Shown: positions 42,778-54,390 of the stretch, piece after piece
How positions within the stretch are numbered: position 1 is the first letter of the stretch
Layout of the letters: each line of letters starts with the position of its first letter
Assembly: GCF_013391765.2 (NCBI RefSeq)
Contig: NZ_JACBGI020000001.1
Coordinates: 62,001 to 126,000, forward strand
DNA from: Thiomicrorhabdus heinhorstiae
Lineage (GTDB): Bacteria; Pseudomonadota; Gammaproteobacteria; Thiomicrospirales; Thiomicrospiraceae
Direction: 5' to 3'
Length of the DNA stretch: 64,000 nucleotides
Made by a program: the position numbers and the translations under genes
Notes under the pieces: model-generated
Told to the model about the DNA's origin: nothing
The model's input: the letters and a program-made list of their open reading frames with translations, nothing else
The model's database searches: none

Positions 42778-43656
42778 ATGTTGATGAAAATGCGTGGGCG
42801 ATTAAAACCAAATGGTTACGGATTTATAGGCGTTTTTCTGAGCTTGCTGCTTCTGACCTTTCAGGTACATGCTGCGGATTTTAAGGAAGGCGAAACCGTT
42901 TTTGTCGGCTTTCCGGCTGCAGACATTGGTAGTGATGCTTTTATTATCGGTACCGTTGTCAAGGTAATGTCTGATGGCGATTACCGGATTTCCGTCTCCG
43001 AATATGTTCACGGTCACGATTATGGTTTGTCCTGTGTGCCTATGCTTAAGGAAGAGTCGGTTCATGGTCAGGAATCCAGTTTAGGCAATGGTTGGAAAGC
43101 CTGGACCGATACCACTAATCTGGACAGTTCCGATTTGGATTATGTTGTAAAAGCCAAGGACGTGATGAAGCTGGATTATGGCAAACACTACTTTATCGAA
43201 CGCTATAATCTGGCGATTGCCTTCGGTCGTTGGGAGTCGGATGCGCCGATGATGACGGTAGACCGTCTTGAGAATGCCAAGCGAGAAGCCAAAGCGATCG
43301 GCCTTGAAGCTTTATGGCCGGCACTGGATGTCGCCATTCTGGATCGTCAGAGCTTTTACGGTGAAAACAGTCGTCCTTACTATGCTTTTGAGACGATTGC
43401 TCCTTTAAACAAGTTGCTGTCACATATCGAAGCTCTGTTTAAACAGGAGCCGCAATTGTATTCACTGTGGAAGCAGAAGCAGCGTAATTGGAAAGCGATT
43501 AATGAAAGCATGCGCAATCTCTTCTTGATTCACGCGATTGATAAAGCCATCGCGGATGCAGGCAATCAGTTGTACGAAGAGGGTATTGAACGTGCAGGAA
43601 AAGATGAAATAGCTGCACTGAAAGCACATCTTGCCAACTTGCAGCGTGATAAATAA
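42778..43656 (+). CDS. Secreted protein of unknown function
   Basis: A 292-residue protein with a signal peptide (GFIGVFLSLLLLTFQVHAAD, cleavage likely after HAA) and no domain I recognise. The first 80 mature residues look like short beta strands (EGETVFVGFPAAD, FIIGTVVKVMSDGDYRISVSEYVHGHDYG), perhaps an SH3-like barrel. The rest is helical, with a single Cys in the mature protein (CVPM), many Trp/Tyr, and a charged C-terminal helix. It is preceded by AAAGGATAA and followed by a bidirectional terminator shared with a cytochrome c gene. The function is unknown. Confidence 0.75.
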   Translation: MLMKMRGRLKPNGYGFIGVFLSLLLLTFQVHAADFKEGETVFVGFPAADIGSDAFIIGTVVKVMSDGDYRISVSEYVHGHDYGLSCVPMLKEESVHGQESSLGNGWKAWTDTTNLDSSDLDYVVKAKDVMKLDYGKHYFIERYNLAIAFGRWESDAPMMTVDRLENAKREAKAIGLEALWPALDVAILDRQSFYGENSRPYYAFETIAPLNKLLSHIEALFKQEPQLYSLWKQKQRNWKAINESMRNLFLIHAIDKAIADAGNQLYEEGIERAGKDEIAALKAHLANLQRDK

Positions 43657-43687
43657 AGATTGTTTATAAATAAAAATCTTTATAAAT

Positions 43688-43716
43688 AAAAGGCCCTTTT
43701 AAAGGGCCTTTGTTTT
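43688..43716. terminator. Intrinsic terminator, bidirectional
   Basis: AAAGGCCC and GGGCCTTT pair around a 7-base loop, with A- and T-rich flanks. It lies between the convergent secreted-protein and cytochrome c genes. Confidence 0.85.
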
Positions 43717-43733
43717 GTAATATACGCGTAGCG

Positions 43734-44009
43734 CTATTTTGGGAAATGGTAGTAGGTTTGGTTCAGATAGTCGGCGAGCTGCTCAATCTCATCTTCAAAC
43801 ATGCCGGCGTTCAAATTGTCGTTACAGAACTGGACTGTTTTGACCAGATTGGGAAAGCTGGTAGTCTTTTCTGGACTGTAAGGTTTCGTCGCATGGCACG
43901 ACATGCAGTTAGCAGCTTCATGCAGTTCCTGGCCTGGATGAGGCGCTGCAATGCTTAAAGAAGATGCAAAGCTTAATCCTAAAACAAGCGGAAGTGTTTT
44001 GTTTTTCAT
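43734..44009 (-). CDS. Small periplasmic monohaem cytochrome c
   Basis: A 91-residue protein with a signal peptide (LPLVLGLSFASSLSIAA) and one haem site C-M-S-C-H at residues 35-39. Met70 in LNAGMFEDEIEQLADYLNQTYY is the likely distal ligand, and the region after it forms the C-terminal helix of class I cytochromes; a further Cys62 is not part of a haem motif. It could act as a soluble electron carrier, for example in sulfur oxidation or respiration, but no redox partner is near. GAGGCT precedes the ATG. It is divergent from ycaO. Confidence 0.85.
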   Translation of the reverse strand: MKNKTLPLVLGLSFASSLSIAAPHPGQELHEAANCMSCHATKPYSPEKTTSFPNLVKTVQFCNDNLNAGMFEDEIEQLADYLNQTYYHFPK

Positions 44010-44166
44010 AAAAATAGCCTCAAAGTAAGGAAACAGGTCATATTCGATTCTACTGACTTTTTCTAATGAATTGGATTAAAAAATACTTGTTCATGCTAAG
44101 AGTAAATTTATTGCATAACTTGTGGTTATGGCGGGTCGGTATTGGCCCAGGAACGGAGTCTGAAAA

Positions 44167-45870
44167 GTGAGTGAATTAACCTATATCAAAGGTAAAGAAG
44201 AGTGTCTGGAAAATTCGATTTCCAATATGCAATCGATTTTGCAAAAACTCGATTTCCAGATTAATGACAAAGCGCATTTAAATCCGGTGCCTTACATTCA
44301 TTCGCTGCATATTTTTGATGAGCATTGCCCCGGCTTGTTTACAAACGGCAAGGGAGCCAGTGAGAAAGCGACGCTGGCCAGTGCTTTGGGTGAATTTCTC
44401 GAACGCTTGTCGACCAATTACTTTTTTTCCGACTACTGGCTGATGGAACAAGAAGATGAATGGCTCTACTACCCGCAGGAAAAGCATTTCAACGAAACAG
44501 ACTGGCGTCTCTGTCTGACGCCCGGGCTTTGGAAGTTCTATGATGAGCAGCATGAACTGGATTGGAGCGACTTACTTAGTTTTAACGACCATAGCGATTT
44601 TATTCGAGCCATTCCGATGAGCGAAGAGTCGAGTGGAGAAACGGTTTATTTTCCGATGAATCTGTTGAGTAACCTCTATGCCAGTAACGGCTTGTCGGCG
44701 GGTAATACCGCGTTGGAAGCTCAGGTGCAGGGATTGTCAGAGGTATTTGAACGTTGGGTCAAAAATACGATTTTGCAGGAGAATATCTGCCTGCCGGAAG
44801 TACCCCAATCGGTTCTGCAACAATATCCGAACGTATGTAGTGCGATTGAGGCTTTAAAGGCAGAAGGGATTGAAGTTTCGGTGAGAGATGCTTCTCTTGG
44901 CGGGCGTTTTCCGGTCATCAATGTCACTTTGTTTGAGCAGCAGTATGGGCGCTGTTTCGCATCCTTCGGGGCTCATCCGATGTTCGAAGTTGCTTTGGAA
45001 CGTACCTTGACCGAATCCTTGCAAGGTCGGAAACTGGGTGAACTGGATGGCTTTCAAGTGCCGATTTTTGATGAAGAATTGGTTGCTTCGGCGGAAAACC
45101 TCGAGAACCATTTTATCGATTCCAGTGGTTGGATTCATGCTCGTTTCATTAGCCACCAATATGATCATGAATTCACACAGTGGGATTTTTCGGGTGATAC
45201 TCGACAACAGTGGGATGCTTTGTGTCAAACGGTGCATGAGCTTGGTTATGAGGTGTATACCGCGAATTACAACCAGTTTGGCTTTGAGACTTGTCGCATA
45301 GTCGTTCCAGGCATGTCGGAAGTTTATCCTGTAGATGAGCTGTTGCACTCAAATCAAAGTCAGGGTCGCCATTTGCGACAAATGCTGCTTGAGTTGCCTA
45401 AGAAACAAAATTATATGCAGCTGGTTGATTGGTTAGATGAGGCTGGTTACAGCGATCATCAGGGAGTTATTTCCATTATTGGCTTGATGCCGGATCCGGG
45501 TAGTTTTTGGGGGCATGTGAATGTTATTCAATTGAAATTCTGGTGTTGTCTGGCTGCTGAAGAATGGCAGGAAGCGTTGGATCTAGGCCGCGATATAGGC
45601 TATTTCGTCTCGCCGGATAGCCCTTGGGCGAAGGTTTATCAGAGTTTGAATTATGGTTTGGAGGCGGTACTGGAAAATGAAATTTTGCTTGAAGGTATGC
45701 AGCTGCTATTTGGTGCCGAACTGACTGAGAAAGCCTTGGCAAATTTGCAGGGTGAAGAGTTGTTTTGGGGGGCTGAATCAGGGCGGGAGATTTTCTCGAA
45801 GAGTAAACGACATCAAGCAATGTTACGAATTTATCGTAATTTAAAGCCTTATAAAGAATCGTCTCTATAA
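44167..45870 (+). CDS. ycaO: YcaO-type protein (ribosomal S12 methylthiolation-associated in E. coli)
   Basis: A 567-residue YcaO-fold protein close in length and order to E. coli YcaO (586 aa). It has the N-terminal GASEKATLASALGEFLERLSTNYF and SAGNTALEAQVQGLSEVFERWVK blocks with Glu and Arg residues that bind ATP/Mg, DASLGGRFPVINVTLF, and a C-terminal tetratricopeptide-like region (AAEEWQEALDLGRDIGYFVSPDSPWAKVY). E. coli YcaO helps RimO modify S12 Asp89, whereas other YcaO proteins make azolines in peptides. No precursor peptide or partner protein is visible, so the E. coli-type role is more likely. Start is GTG 44167 after AACGGAG. Confidence 0.9.
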   Translation: MSELTYIKGKEECLENSISNMQSILQKLDFQINDKAHLNPVPYIHSLHIFDEHCPGLFTNGKGASEKATLASALGEFLERLSTNYFFSDYWLMEQEDEWLYYPQEKHFNETDWRLCLTPGLWKFYDEQHELDWSDLLSFNDHSDFIRAIPMSEESSGETVYFPMNLLSNLYASNGLSAGNTALEAQVQGLSEVFERWVKNTILQENICLPEVPQSVLQQYPNVCSAIEALKAEGIEVSVRDASLGGRFPVINVTLFEQQYGRCFASFGAHPMFEVALERTLTESLQGRKLGELDGFQVPIFDEELVASAENLENHFIDSSGWIHARFISHQYDHEFTQWDFSGDTRQQWDALCQTVHELGYEVYTANYNQFGFETCRIVVPGMSEVYPVDELLHSNQSQGRHLRQMLLELPKKQNYMQLVDWLDEAGYSDHQGVISIIGLMPDPGSFWGHVNVIQLKFWCCLAAEEWQEALDLGRDIGYFVSPDSPWAKVYQSLNYGLEAVLENEILLEGMQLLFGAELTEKALANLQGEELFWGAESGREIFSKSKRHQAMLRIYRNLKPYKESSL

Positions 45871-45937
45871 AGGAGGATGGGGAAACTTTTCAAGGCCTTG
45901 GTATGGAATGTTCACAGAGCTAATCGATATAAAGCTG

Positions 45938-45969
45938 AAACGCCCTTTAAAGGGCGTTTTGATTTTTTG
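45938..45969. terminator. Intrinsic terminator, bidirectional
   Basis: AAACGCCC and GGGCGTTT form part of a 22-base perfect palindrome, followed by TGATTTTTT. It separates convergent ycaO and the DUF481 gene. Confidence 0.85.
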
Positions 45970-45980
45970 ATCGTTGACGA

Positions 45981-46721
45981 TTAAAAATCGTAGATCAGGG
46001 TCAGGATGGTTTGAGTATCGACATCCTTGATTCCCGCAGCAGGTTTGCTGTTATAGCGGTATTTGTAGGTTGCCGATAATTTAAGCTGATCGGCAATTTT
46101 GAATTTCAGGCCGGTATTGCTTTCAACTTTGCTTTGGTCATAGCCGGTGGTTAAGGTCAGGTCTTGATGAAAAGCGGTAACATCGTTGAAGCTATGATCC
46201 AGATCGATTTTCAAACGGCCAATCAATTGATCGCTATCTTTTTCTGTGGTTGATGAGCTGTAATCGGTAATCTGATAACCGATACCGATCTCACCGGTCG
46301 CCTTGGTCTGTTCAGTTCTATACAGGTCTTTACCCAGACCTAACGAGTAAATCGAGTCTAAATCGATAAATTCGAAACGGCTTTTCTCGAAGCGTGCGCC
46401 GACATAACTATAGTAACCTCTGTCGCGCGAGTAGAAACGATTTCCCTGTACGTCCAAAAGGTAACGCTCCTGAGTTTGCACGCTGTTTTCACTTTGGTAT
46501 TGCGCTTCGATTAGAGAGCGAATTTCATACACTGGTTGAACATATTTGCCTTTTAAACCTGCGTATAGAATAGTGCTTTCGGTATTACCGGTATTGTTAG
46601 TGAAGCCGATTTCGCCAGAACCGCTTAGCCCGTATTTTAAGTCCGTATCTACTGCCGAGGCGGAGAATGGAAGTGTGGCCATACCGGCCACAATGATAGT
46701 TCGAATAAAACGCTGTTTCAT
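45981..46721 (-). CDS. Outer-membrane protein of the DUF481 (YdiY-like) family
   Basis: A 246-residue protein with a signal peptide (cleavage after FSASA) and a beta-barrel pattern. It starts the mature part as GLSGSGEIGFTNNTGNTESTILYAGLKGKYVQ, the usual DUF481 opening, has alternating aromatic and polar strands, YSYVGARFEKSRFEFIDLDSIYSLGLGKDLY in the middle, and ends in phenylalanine (LTLIYDF), as barrels inserted by BamA do. The role is unknown. A promoter at 46771-46798 and the terminator at 45938 define it as a single-gene unit. Confidence 0.85.
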   Translation of the reverse strand: MKQRFIRTIIVAGMATLPFSASAVDTDLKYGLSGSGEIGFTNNTGNTESTILYAGLKGKYVQPVYEIRSLIEAQYQSENSVQTQERYLLDVQGNRFYSRDRGYYSYVGARFEKSRFEFIDLDSIYSLGLGKDLYRTEQTKATGEIGIGYQITDYSSSTTEKDSDQLIGRLKIDLDHSFNDVTAFHQDLTLTTGYDQSKVESNTGLKFKIADQLKLSATYKYRYNSKPAAGIKDVDTQTILTLIYDF

Positions 46722-46770
46722 TTTGTTTGTATCTCTTTTTAATGTGTTTAAGCCCGATTAACGAATGCGC

Positions 46771-46798
46771 ATTGTACGTGCTCATTCTCAAATCTCAA
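46771..46798 (-). promoter_or_regulatory. Probable promoter of the DUF481 gene
   Basis: On the minus strand, TTGAGA (46798-46793) and TACAAT (46776-46771) are separated by 16 bases. Transcription would start near 46764, giving a leader of about 43 bases. Confidence 0.5.
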
Positions 46799-46971
46799 GT
46801 GAGGATCGGTTAAAAGCCATCTCGCTTTTCGAATCGAAAATATTCAGAAGAGTAAATCGCTTAAGGCGACTGATGAGATCAACTGCTATAGGGTGATTTT
46901 CACCGCAAACTTGGATAAAGGGTGCTAGAATAGCGGAATTTTCAACCTATTAGAATAAACGGAAAGACGGA

Positions 46972-47928
46972 ATGAAATTGGATTTTTTAGATTTTGAACA
47001 GCCGATTGCCGAACTGGAAGCCAAAATTGAAGAACTTCGTCACTTAGACGGCGAAGATATGAATCTGTTGCAAGAGATTTCGGCACTTGAAGAAAAAAGT
47101 AAAAATCTAACCAGAAGCATTTTTAACCAGTTGAGCGACGTACAGATCGCCAAGGTATCCCGTCACCCGCAACGTCCGTATGCTTTAGACTATATCGGGC
47201 AAATTTTCACCGACTTTAAAGAGCTGCATGGTGACCGTGCTTTTGCAGACGATGAAGCGATTGTTGCCGGTCTGGCTCGCCTTGAAGGGCAGCCGGTTAT
47301 GGTCATCGCTCAGGAAAAAGGACGTGATACCAAAGAAAAAATCCGTCGTAATTTCGGTATGCCGAGACCAGAAGGTTACCGTAAAGCGCTACGCCTAATG
47401 AAGATGGCAGAACGTTTCGGTTTGCCGATCGTCACTTTTATCGACACTCCGGGCGCCTATCCTGGGATCAACGCCGAAGAGCGTGGTCAGAGTGAAGCGA
47501 TTGCTCGCAATCTGATTGAAATGGCCGAGTTGAAAGTTCCAATTATCTGTACCGTAATCGGTGAAGGTGGTTCCGGCGGGGCTCTGGCAATTGGTGTTGG
47601 CGATGTCACTATGATGCTGCAATACAGCACCTATTCGGTGATCTCTCCGGAAGGATGCGCTTCAATTTTATGGAAAAACGCCGCGAATGCGGCCGATGCG
47701 GCCGAAGCTCTGGGAATCACTGCACCGCGTTTGAAATCTCTGGGGTTGGTTGATGAAATTATCGACGAGCCTTTGGGCGGTGCGCATCGTGATCCGCAGC
47801 AAACTGCCAACAATGTCAAAAATGCTCTGATTGCGCAGCTGAACAGCCTGAAACAGTCGCCAATTGAAGAGTTGGTCGGTAACCGCTATCAGCGTTACAT
47901 GGATTACGGAAATTTTGAGATTCAATAA
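46972..47928 (+). CDS. accA: Acetyl-CoA carboxylase carboxyltransferase subunit alpha
   Basis: A 318-residue subunit of the carboxyltransferase that makes malonyl-CoA for fatty acid synthesis, with AccD. It has an N-terminal coiled coil ([18 protein letters not shown]), [64 protein letters not shown] and the [15 protein letters not shown] oxyanion loop. Length equals E. coli AccA. TAGAAT at 46926-46931 may be a -10 element. tilS follows by 16 bases, as in E. coli, but dnaE does not precede it. Confidence 0.96.
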   Translation: MKLDFLDFEQPIAELEAKIEELRHLDGEDMNLLQEISALEEKSKNLTRSIFNQLSDVQIAKVSRHPQRPYALDYIGQIFTDFKELHGDRAFADDEAIVAGLARLEGQPVMVIAQEKGRDTKEKIRRNFGMPRPEGYRKALRLMKMAERFGLPIVTFIDTPGAYPGINAEERGQSEAIARNLIEMAELKVPIICTVIGEGGSGGALAIGVGDVTMMLQYSTYSVISPEGCASILWKNAANAADAAEALGITAPRLKSLGLVDEIIDEPLGGAHRDPQQTANNVKNALIAQLNSLKQSPIEELVGNRYQRYMDYGNFEIQ

Positions 47929-47944
47929 ATCCTAGAGGCTTGGT

Positions 47945-49390
47945 ATGGATTATCCGTCGAAGCCCGATGAAATTATTCAACTTGAGCAGTCGTTCGCAGA
48001 TTTTTTTGAGCGGCTGCCGCCAAACTTACATTTCGCTCTCGCCTACAGCGGTGGTTTAGATTCCTCGGTATTACTGCATTTGTTGCAAGCCTCTTCCTCG
48101 TTGCAGGGTCGATTTTATGCAGTGCATATTAACCACGGATTGGTCGAACAGGCTGAACAATGGTGTCAGCATTGCGTTAGACAGAGTCAAGATTACGACG
48201 TTGTCTGTCGCGTAAAATCCATTCAAATCGACTCAGCTCATAGAACAGGTCTTGAGGCCAGAGCTCGTCAACTGCGTTATCAAGCCATTTTTGATCTTCT
48301 TGATCATCCACATGATGTAGTGCTGACGGCACATCATCAACGGGACCAGGTCGAAACTTTTTTTCTAAAGTTGCTGCGGGGAGCCGGGGTTAAAGGGTTG
48401 GCCGGGATCAGGCAAGAAGTAGAGTTGCCTCTTAATGATCATGGACGGAAAACACTTAGTCTTATGCGGCCGTTATTAAAGGTACCTTATTCCCAATTGC
48501 AAGCCTATGCGAGTTATTATCAACTTCGTTGGGTCGAGGATCCTAGCAATCAGGATCATTCATTTGAAAGAAACCGGGTGCGGCATGAATTGCTACCGCA
48601 TGTTCTCAAGTTTGAGGAACATGCCTTTGAGCAGGTGCAAAAGGCTTGCTCACACTTGGGTGAGGCGGATATTTTATTGCGTAGAATGGCGCAACGAAGT
48701 CTACTTGACAAAGGACATCACTTTCTCTATTTTGATTTTACGGATTACCCGAATATCGACTGGATAGAATTAAAGAATATTATCAGTCTCTGGTTGATGA
48801 GCGTTCACGGTTTGGTCTTGTCGGAACGACATTATCAATGGCTGAGAGAAATTCGTGAAGCGAACTTATCGACTGCGAAATCCGAATATCGTTTGGCGCA
48901 AGCTAGTTTATGGTTTTACCACAATCGTCTGTACTGCCTGAAGGCTAATCCGAACGGTTTTTCGATTCCCTTTGATGATTTCATTGCCCAAACGAAGGTT
49001 GCTCTTGGCTGGGATAACCGTTATGCAGGAAAGGCTGAACTCTCTGTCAAGTGTGATGCATGTTCGGGTTATTGGTATTTTTATATGGATGCGGTGCCAA
49101 CAGCTGAAAGGTTCGGTGATTACAAGATTGAATCGCTTGATCGCATCAGCGAAAAAAATCGCTTTAAAAACAAACAAATGAAAGGCTTTTTTCAACAGCG
49201 CTCCATTCCCGTCTGGGAAAGAAAATATTGGCCGGTATTAACTTTGCAAGGTGTTCCTGTTGCCGTTCTAGGCTGTCAAAATTGTTTGCATGGCGATGCC
49301 TCCATCGATGAATTTTTTGTTAAAAAGGAATGGGGTGTTTCGCAAAAGCTTTATTGGAGTTGGATGGGGTTGTTCAACCCTGAAAAATAG
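47945..49390 (+). CDS. tilS: tRNA(Ile)-lysidine synthetase
   Basis: A 481-residue N-type ATP pyrophosphatase that converts C34 of tRNA-Ile(CAU) to lysidine so it reads AUA. The P-loop is SGGLDS (residues 35-40) within LAYSGGLDSSVLLHLL, followed by the VHINHGL, GLEARARQLRYQAIF and LTAHHQRDQVETFFLKLLRGAGVKGLAG blocks and the WVEDPSNQDHSFERNRVRHELLPH motif. The C-terminal domain includes the AERF and QRSIPVWERKYWPVL pieces that recognise tRNA. Length is close to the E. coli enzyme (432 aa), with a longer middle. It follows accA. Confidence 0.94.
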   Translation: MDYPSKPDEIIQLEQSFADFFERLPPNLHFALAYSGGLDSSVLLHLLQASSSLQGRFYAVHINHGLVEQAEQWCQHCVRQSQDYDVVCRVKSIQIDSAHRTGLEARARQLRYQAIFDLLDHPHDVVLTAHHQRDQVETFFLKLLRGAGVKGLAGIRQEVELPLNDHGRKTLSLMRPLLKVPYSQLQAYASYYQLRWVEDPSNQDHSFERNRVRHELLPHVLKFEEHAFEQVQKACSHLGEADILLRRMAQRSLLDKGHHFLYFDFTDYPNIDWIELKNIISLWLMSVHGLVLSERHYQWLREIREANLSTAKSEYRLAQASLWFYHNRLYCLKANPNGFSIPFDDFIAQTKVALGWDNRYAGKAELSVKCDACSGYWYFYMDAVPTAERFGDYKIESLDRISEKNRFKNKQMKGFFQQRSIPVWERKYWPVLTLQGVPVAVLGCQNCLHGDASIDEFFVKKEWGVSQKLYWSWMGLFNPEK

Positions 49391-49446
49391 CGGGCTACAC
49401 AAGAAATTTTATCGGTAGTTTTGAGTATGCAAACGAATAAATTTGA

Positions 49447-49475
49447 TTGATGGAAATCCGTAAATCAGCTATAAT
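49447..49475 (+). promoter_or_regulatory. Strong sigma-70 promoter of pyrG
   Basis: TTGATG (49447-49452) and TATAAT (49470-49475) are 17 bases apart. Transcription would start near 49482, leaving a leader of about 53 bases that could carry initial-transcript control of pyrG, though no C-rich start is obvious. Confidence 0.7.
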
Positions 49476-49534
49476 GCGCTTCCATTCTGATATCTCGAAT
49501 CTTTCGATTTCCCAACATTAAAAAGTGTGAATAG

Positions 49535-51160
<1,626 letters not shown>

Positions 51161-51169
51161 TCCAAGAAT

Positions 51170-52006
51170 ATGAAATTGTGTCATTTTGATGTCGGTATCG
51201 ACAAACCGTTTTTTCTGATTGCAGGCCCATGCGTCATCGAGTCTGAAACCATGGCGATGGAAACCTCTGCGAAATTGAAAGAATTAACTGATGAGTTGGG
51301 TATTCCGTTTATCTACAAATCCTCTTTTGATAAAGCCAACCGTTCTTCAACCAAGAGTTTCCGTGGTCTGGGATTGGAAGAAGGTCTGCGAATTCTGCAA
51401 AAAGTCAAAGATGAAGTCGGCGTACCGGTCTTGACCGATGTACATGAAGACACGCCATTGGATGAGGTTGCTTCGGTTGTTGACGTCATGCAAACGCCAG
51501 CGTTTTTGGTTCGCCAAACCAACTTCATTCAGAATGTTTGCCGCCAAGGAATTCCGGTCAATATCAAGAAAGGACAGTTCCAGGCTCCATGGGATATGGA
51601 TCAGGTGGTGGCGAAGGCTCATGAAGTCGGTAATGAAAACATTATGGTATGTGATCGAGGAACTTCGTTCGGTTACAACACCTTGATTTCCGATATGCGC
51701 GGGCTGGCCTCCATGAGAAAAACCGGTTGTCCGGTTGTATTTGATGCGACGCATTCGGTTCAGCAACCGGGTGGACAGGGAACGACTTCCGGCGGACAGA
51801 GAGAAATGGTTCCGGTTCTGGCCCGTGCGGCTATGGCGTCCGGGATTTCCGGACTGTTCATGGAAACGCATCCTGATCCACAGAACGCTTTGAGTGATGG
51901 TCCGAATATGTGGCCGTTGGGGAATCTGAAGCCGTTGCTGGAAACGTTGAAAGCCATCGATAGCGCTGTCAAGTCGCACGGTTTCATTGAAAACGAATTG
52001 CTTGGT

Positions 52007-52012
<6 letters not shown>
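51170..52012 (+). CDS. kdsA: 3-deoxy-D-manno-octulosonate 8-phosphate synthase
   Basis: A 280-residue TIM-barrel enzyme joining PEP and arabinose 5-phosphate into KDO 8-phosphate, the inner-core sugar precursor of LPS. It has [12 protein letters not shown] at the start, [12 protein letters not shown] with its substrate-binding Lys/Asn/Arg, [22 protein letters not shown], and [13 protein letters not shown]. Length matches E. coli (284 aa). It follows pyrG by nine bases and precedes eno, the order found in E. coli apart from kdsA itself. An inverted repeat spans its stop codon. Confidence 0.97.
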
Positions 52013-53373
<1,361 letters not shown>

Positions 53374-53391
53374 TTTTATCGGGTTTTCGGT

Positions 53392-53736
53392 GTGAAAACG
53401 CTTTTTGTCGCCTTAGCCCTGATCCTGTTTGTTATTGAAGCTCGCTTGCTCTCCTCCAGTGGAGGGGTCGGTGAGCTTGTTTCGTTAAACGAGCAGCTAA
53501 AAAAGCTGGAAGCTTCGCTTGAAGAGCAGCGATTGGTTAATGCCCGTCTTAAAACCGAAGTTGAAGCTCTGCAAAATAATGATGATGCCATTGAGACGAT
53601 TGCCCGGCAAACTCTGGGTATGGTTAAAAAAGACGAAGTCTTTGTGCAAGTCATCGAGCTGCAGCCCAATCATCAAAGTTACAGCGATCAAGCGGTTGAC
53701 GATCAGAGCTCGCCTGAACCGACAGATCACGAATAA
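53392..53736 (+). CDS. ftsB: Cell division protein FtsB
   Basis: A 114-residue bitopic membrane protein: short N terminus (KTL), one membrane helix (FVALALILFVIEARLL), then a coiled coil (GELVSLNEQLKKLEASLEEQRLVNARLKTEVEALQNNDDAIETIAR) followed by LGMVKKDEVFVQVIE and an acidic tail. This is the standard DivIC/FtsB layout; FtsB joins FtsL and FtsQ in the divisome. Start is GTG 53392. In E. coli ispD follows ftsB, but here a convergent Smr gene does. Confidence 0.93.
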   Translation: MKTLFVALALILFVIEARLLSSSGGVGELVSLNEQLKKLEASLEEQRLVNARLKTEVEALQNNDDAIETIARQTLGMVKKDEVFVQVIELQPNHQSYSDQAVDDQSSPEPTDHE

Positions 53737-53740
53737 GTTC

Positions 53741-54301
53741 CTATCCCTGCTTTTTTAGAAGTACGTTGACTGCACCGGCTCCGCCGTCCTTTTGTGGTGC
53801 ACTGCTAAATGCCAGCACCCAGGATGACAGACGCAATCGACGATTAACCATGTTTTTCAGCAATGGATGATCTTGATCCGAGTGGTAGCCTTTACCGTGA
53901 ATAATCCGTATGTAACGCAATTTATGAAAGAGGCATTCTTTCATAAATTCCAATAACTTGGATTCAGCTTCATCCAAGGTTTCTCCATGCAGGTCGAGTT
54001 CTGCCTGTAAGGGAAATTCACCTTTTTTCAACGCATTAATGTCCTGAATTCGTACGCCTTTTTGTGAAAAAAGCAGTGATTGGTGCGCACTGACCGGGTT
54101 GATACTTTCATCACGCTCAAGCAGGCGGCATTGAACATGTTCGATCTCGGTCTGCTTCTGCTTGCGGCGCAGTTGACGCAAGGCTTGGTTCTGTTTCTTC
54201 TTATCCTGGCTGGGATCATGGGTTTGGATGTGTTTGCCTTGTTTTAATGGCTGAACTCCCAGCATTTCCGAGAGAAATAAGGATTTATCTTCATCTGTCA
54301 T
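53741..54301 (-). CDS. Smr-domain protein (SmrB-like)
   Basis: A 186-residue protein with a charged N-terminal half (KKKQNQALRQLRRKQKQTE) and a C-terminal Smr domain: LQAELDLHGETLDEAESKLLEFMKECL holds the LDLHG motif, and IRIIHGKGYHSDQDHPLLKNMV holds HGKG, followed by the WVLAFSSAPQKDGGAGAVNVLL end. SmrB-type enzymes cut mRNA at collided ribosomes; YdaL-type (SmrA) have DNA-nicking activity. The size and N-terminal extension favour the SmrB side. Its ATG faces surE across 89 bases. Confidence 0.9.
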   Translation of the reverse strand: MTDEDKSLFLSEMLGVQPLKQGKHIQTHDPSQDKKKQNQALRQLRRKQKQTEIEHVQCRLLERDESINPVSAHQSLLFSQKGVRIQDINALKKGEFPLQAELDLHGETLDEAESKLLEFMKECLFHKLRYIRIIHGKGYHSDQDHPLLKNMVNRRLRLSSWVLAFSSAPQKDGGAGAVNVLLKKQG

Positions 54302-54390
54302 AACGAAAACTATATAATTCTGAAAAGATTGTTTACCGGGTACCTGACCGCCAGTAACGAGGCCAGGATAATAATGAGATAGTTTACCCC

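Noticed and set aside
44167-45870. An azoline-peptide (RiPP) cluster around ycaO
   Set aside because: No dehydrogenase, partner protein, peptidase, transporter or precursor-like peptide is visible next to it.
45871-45980. A perfect AGGAGG ribosome site just after the ycaO stop, with an ATG touching it and a 34-codon frame
   Set aside because: The ATG has no spacing from the site and the frame runs through the ycaO terminator, so a real peptide is unlikely.
51347-51979. A 210-codon minus-strand open frame inside kdsA
   Set aside because: It is antisense to a perfectly conserved enzyme and shows no family features.
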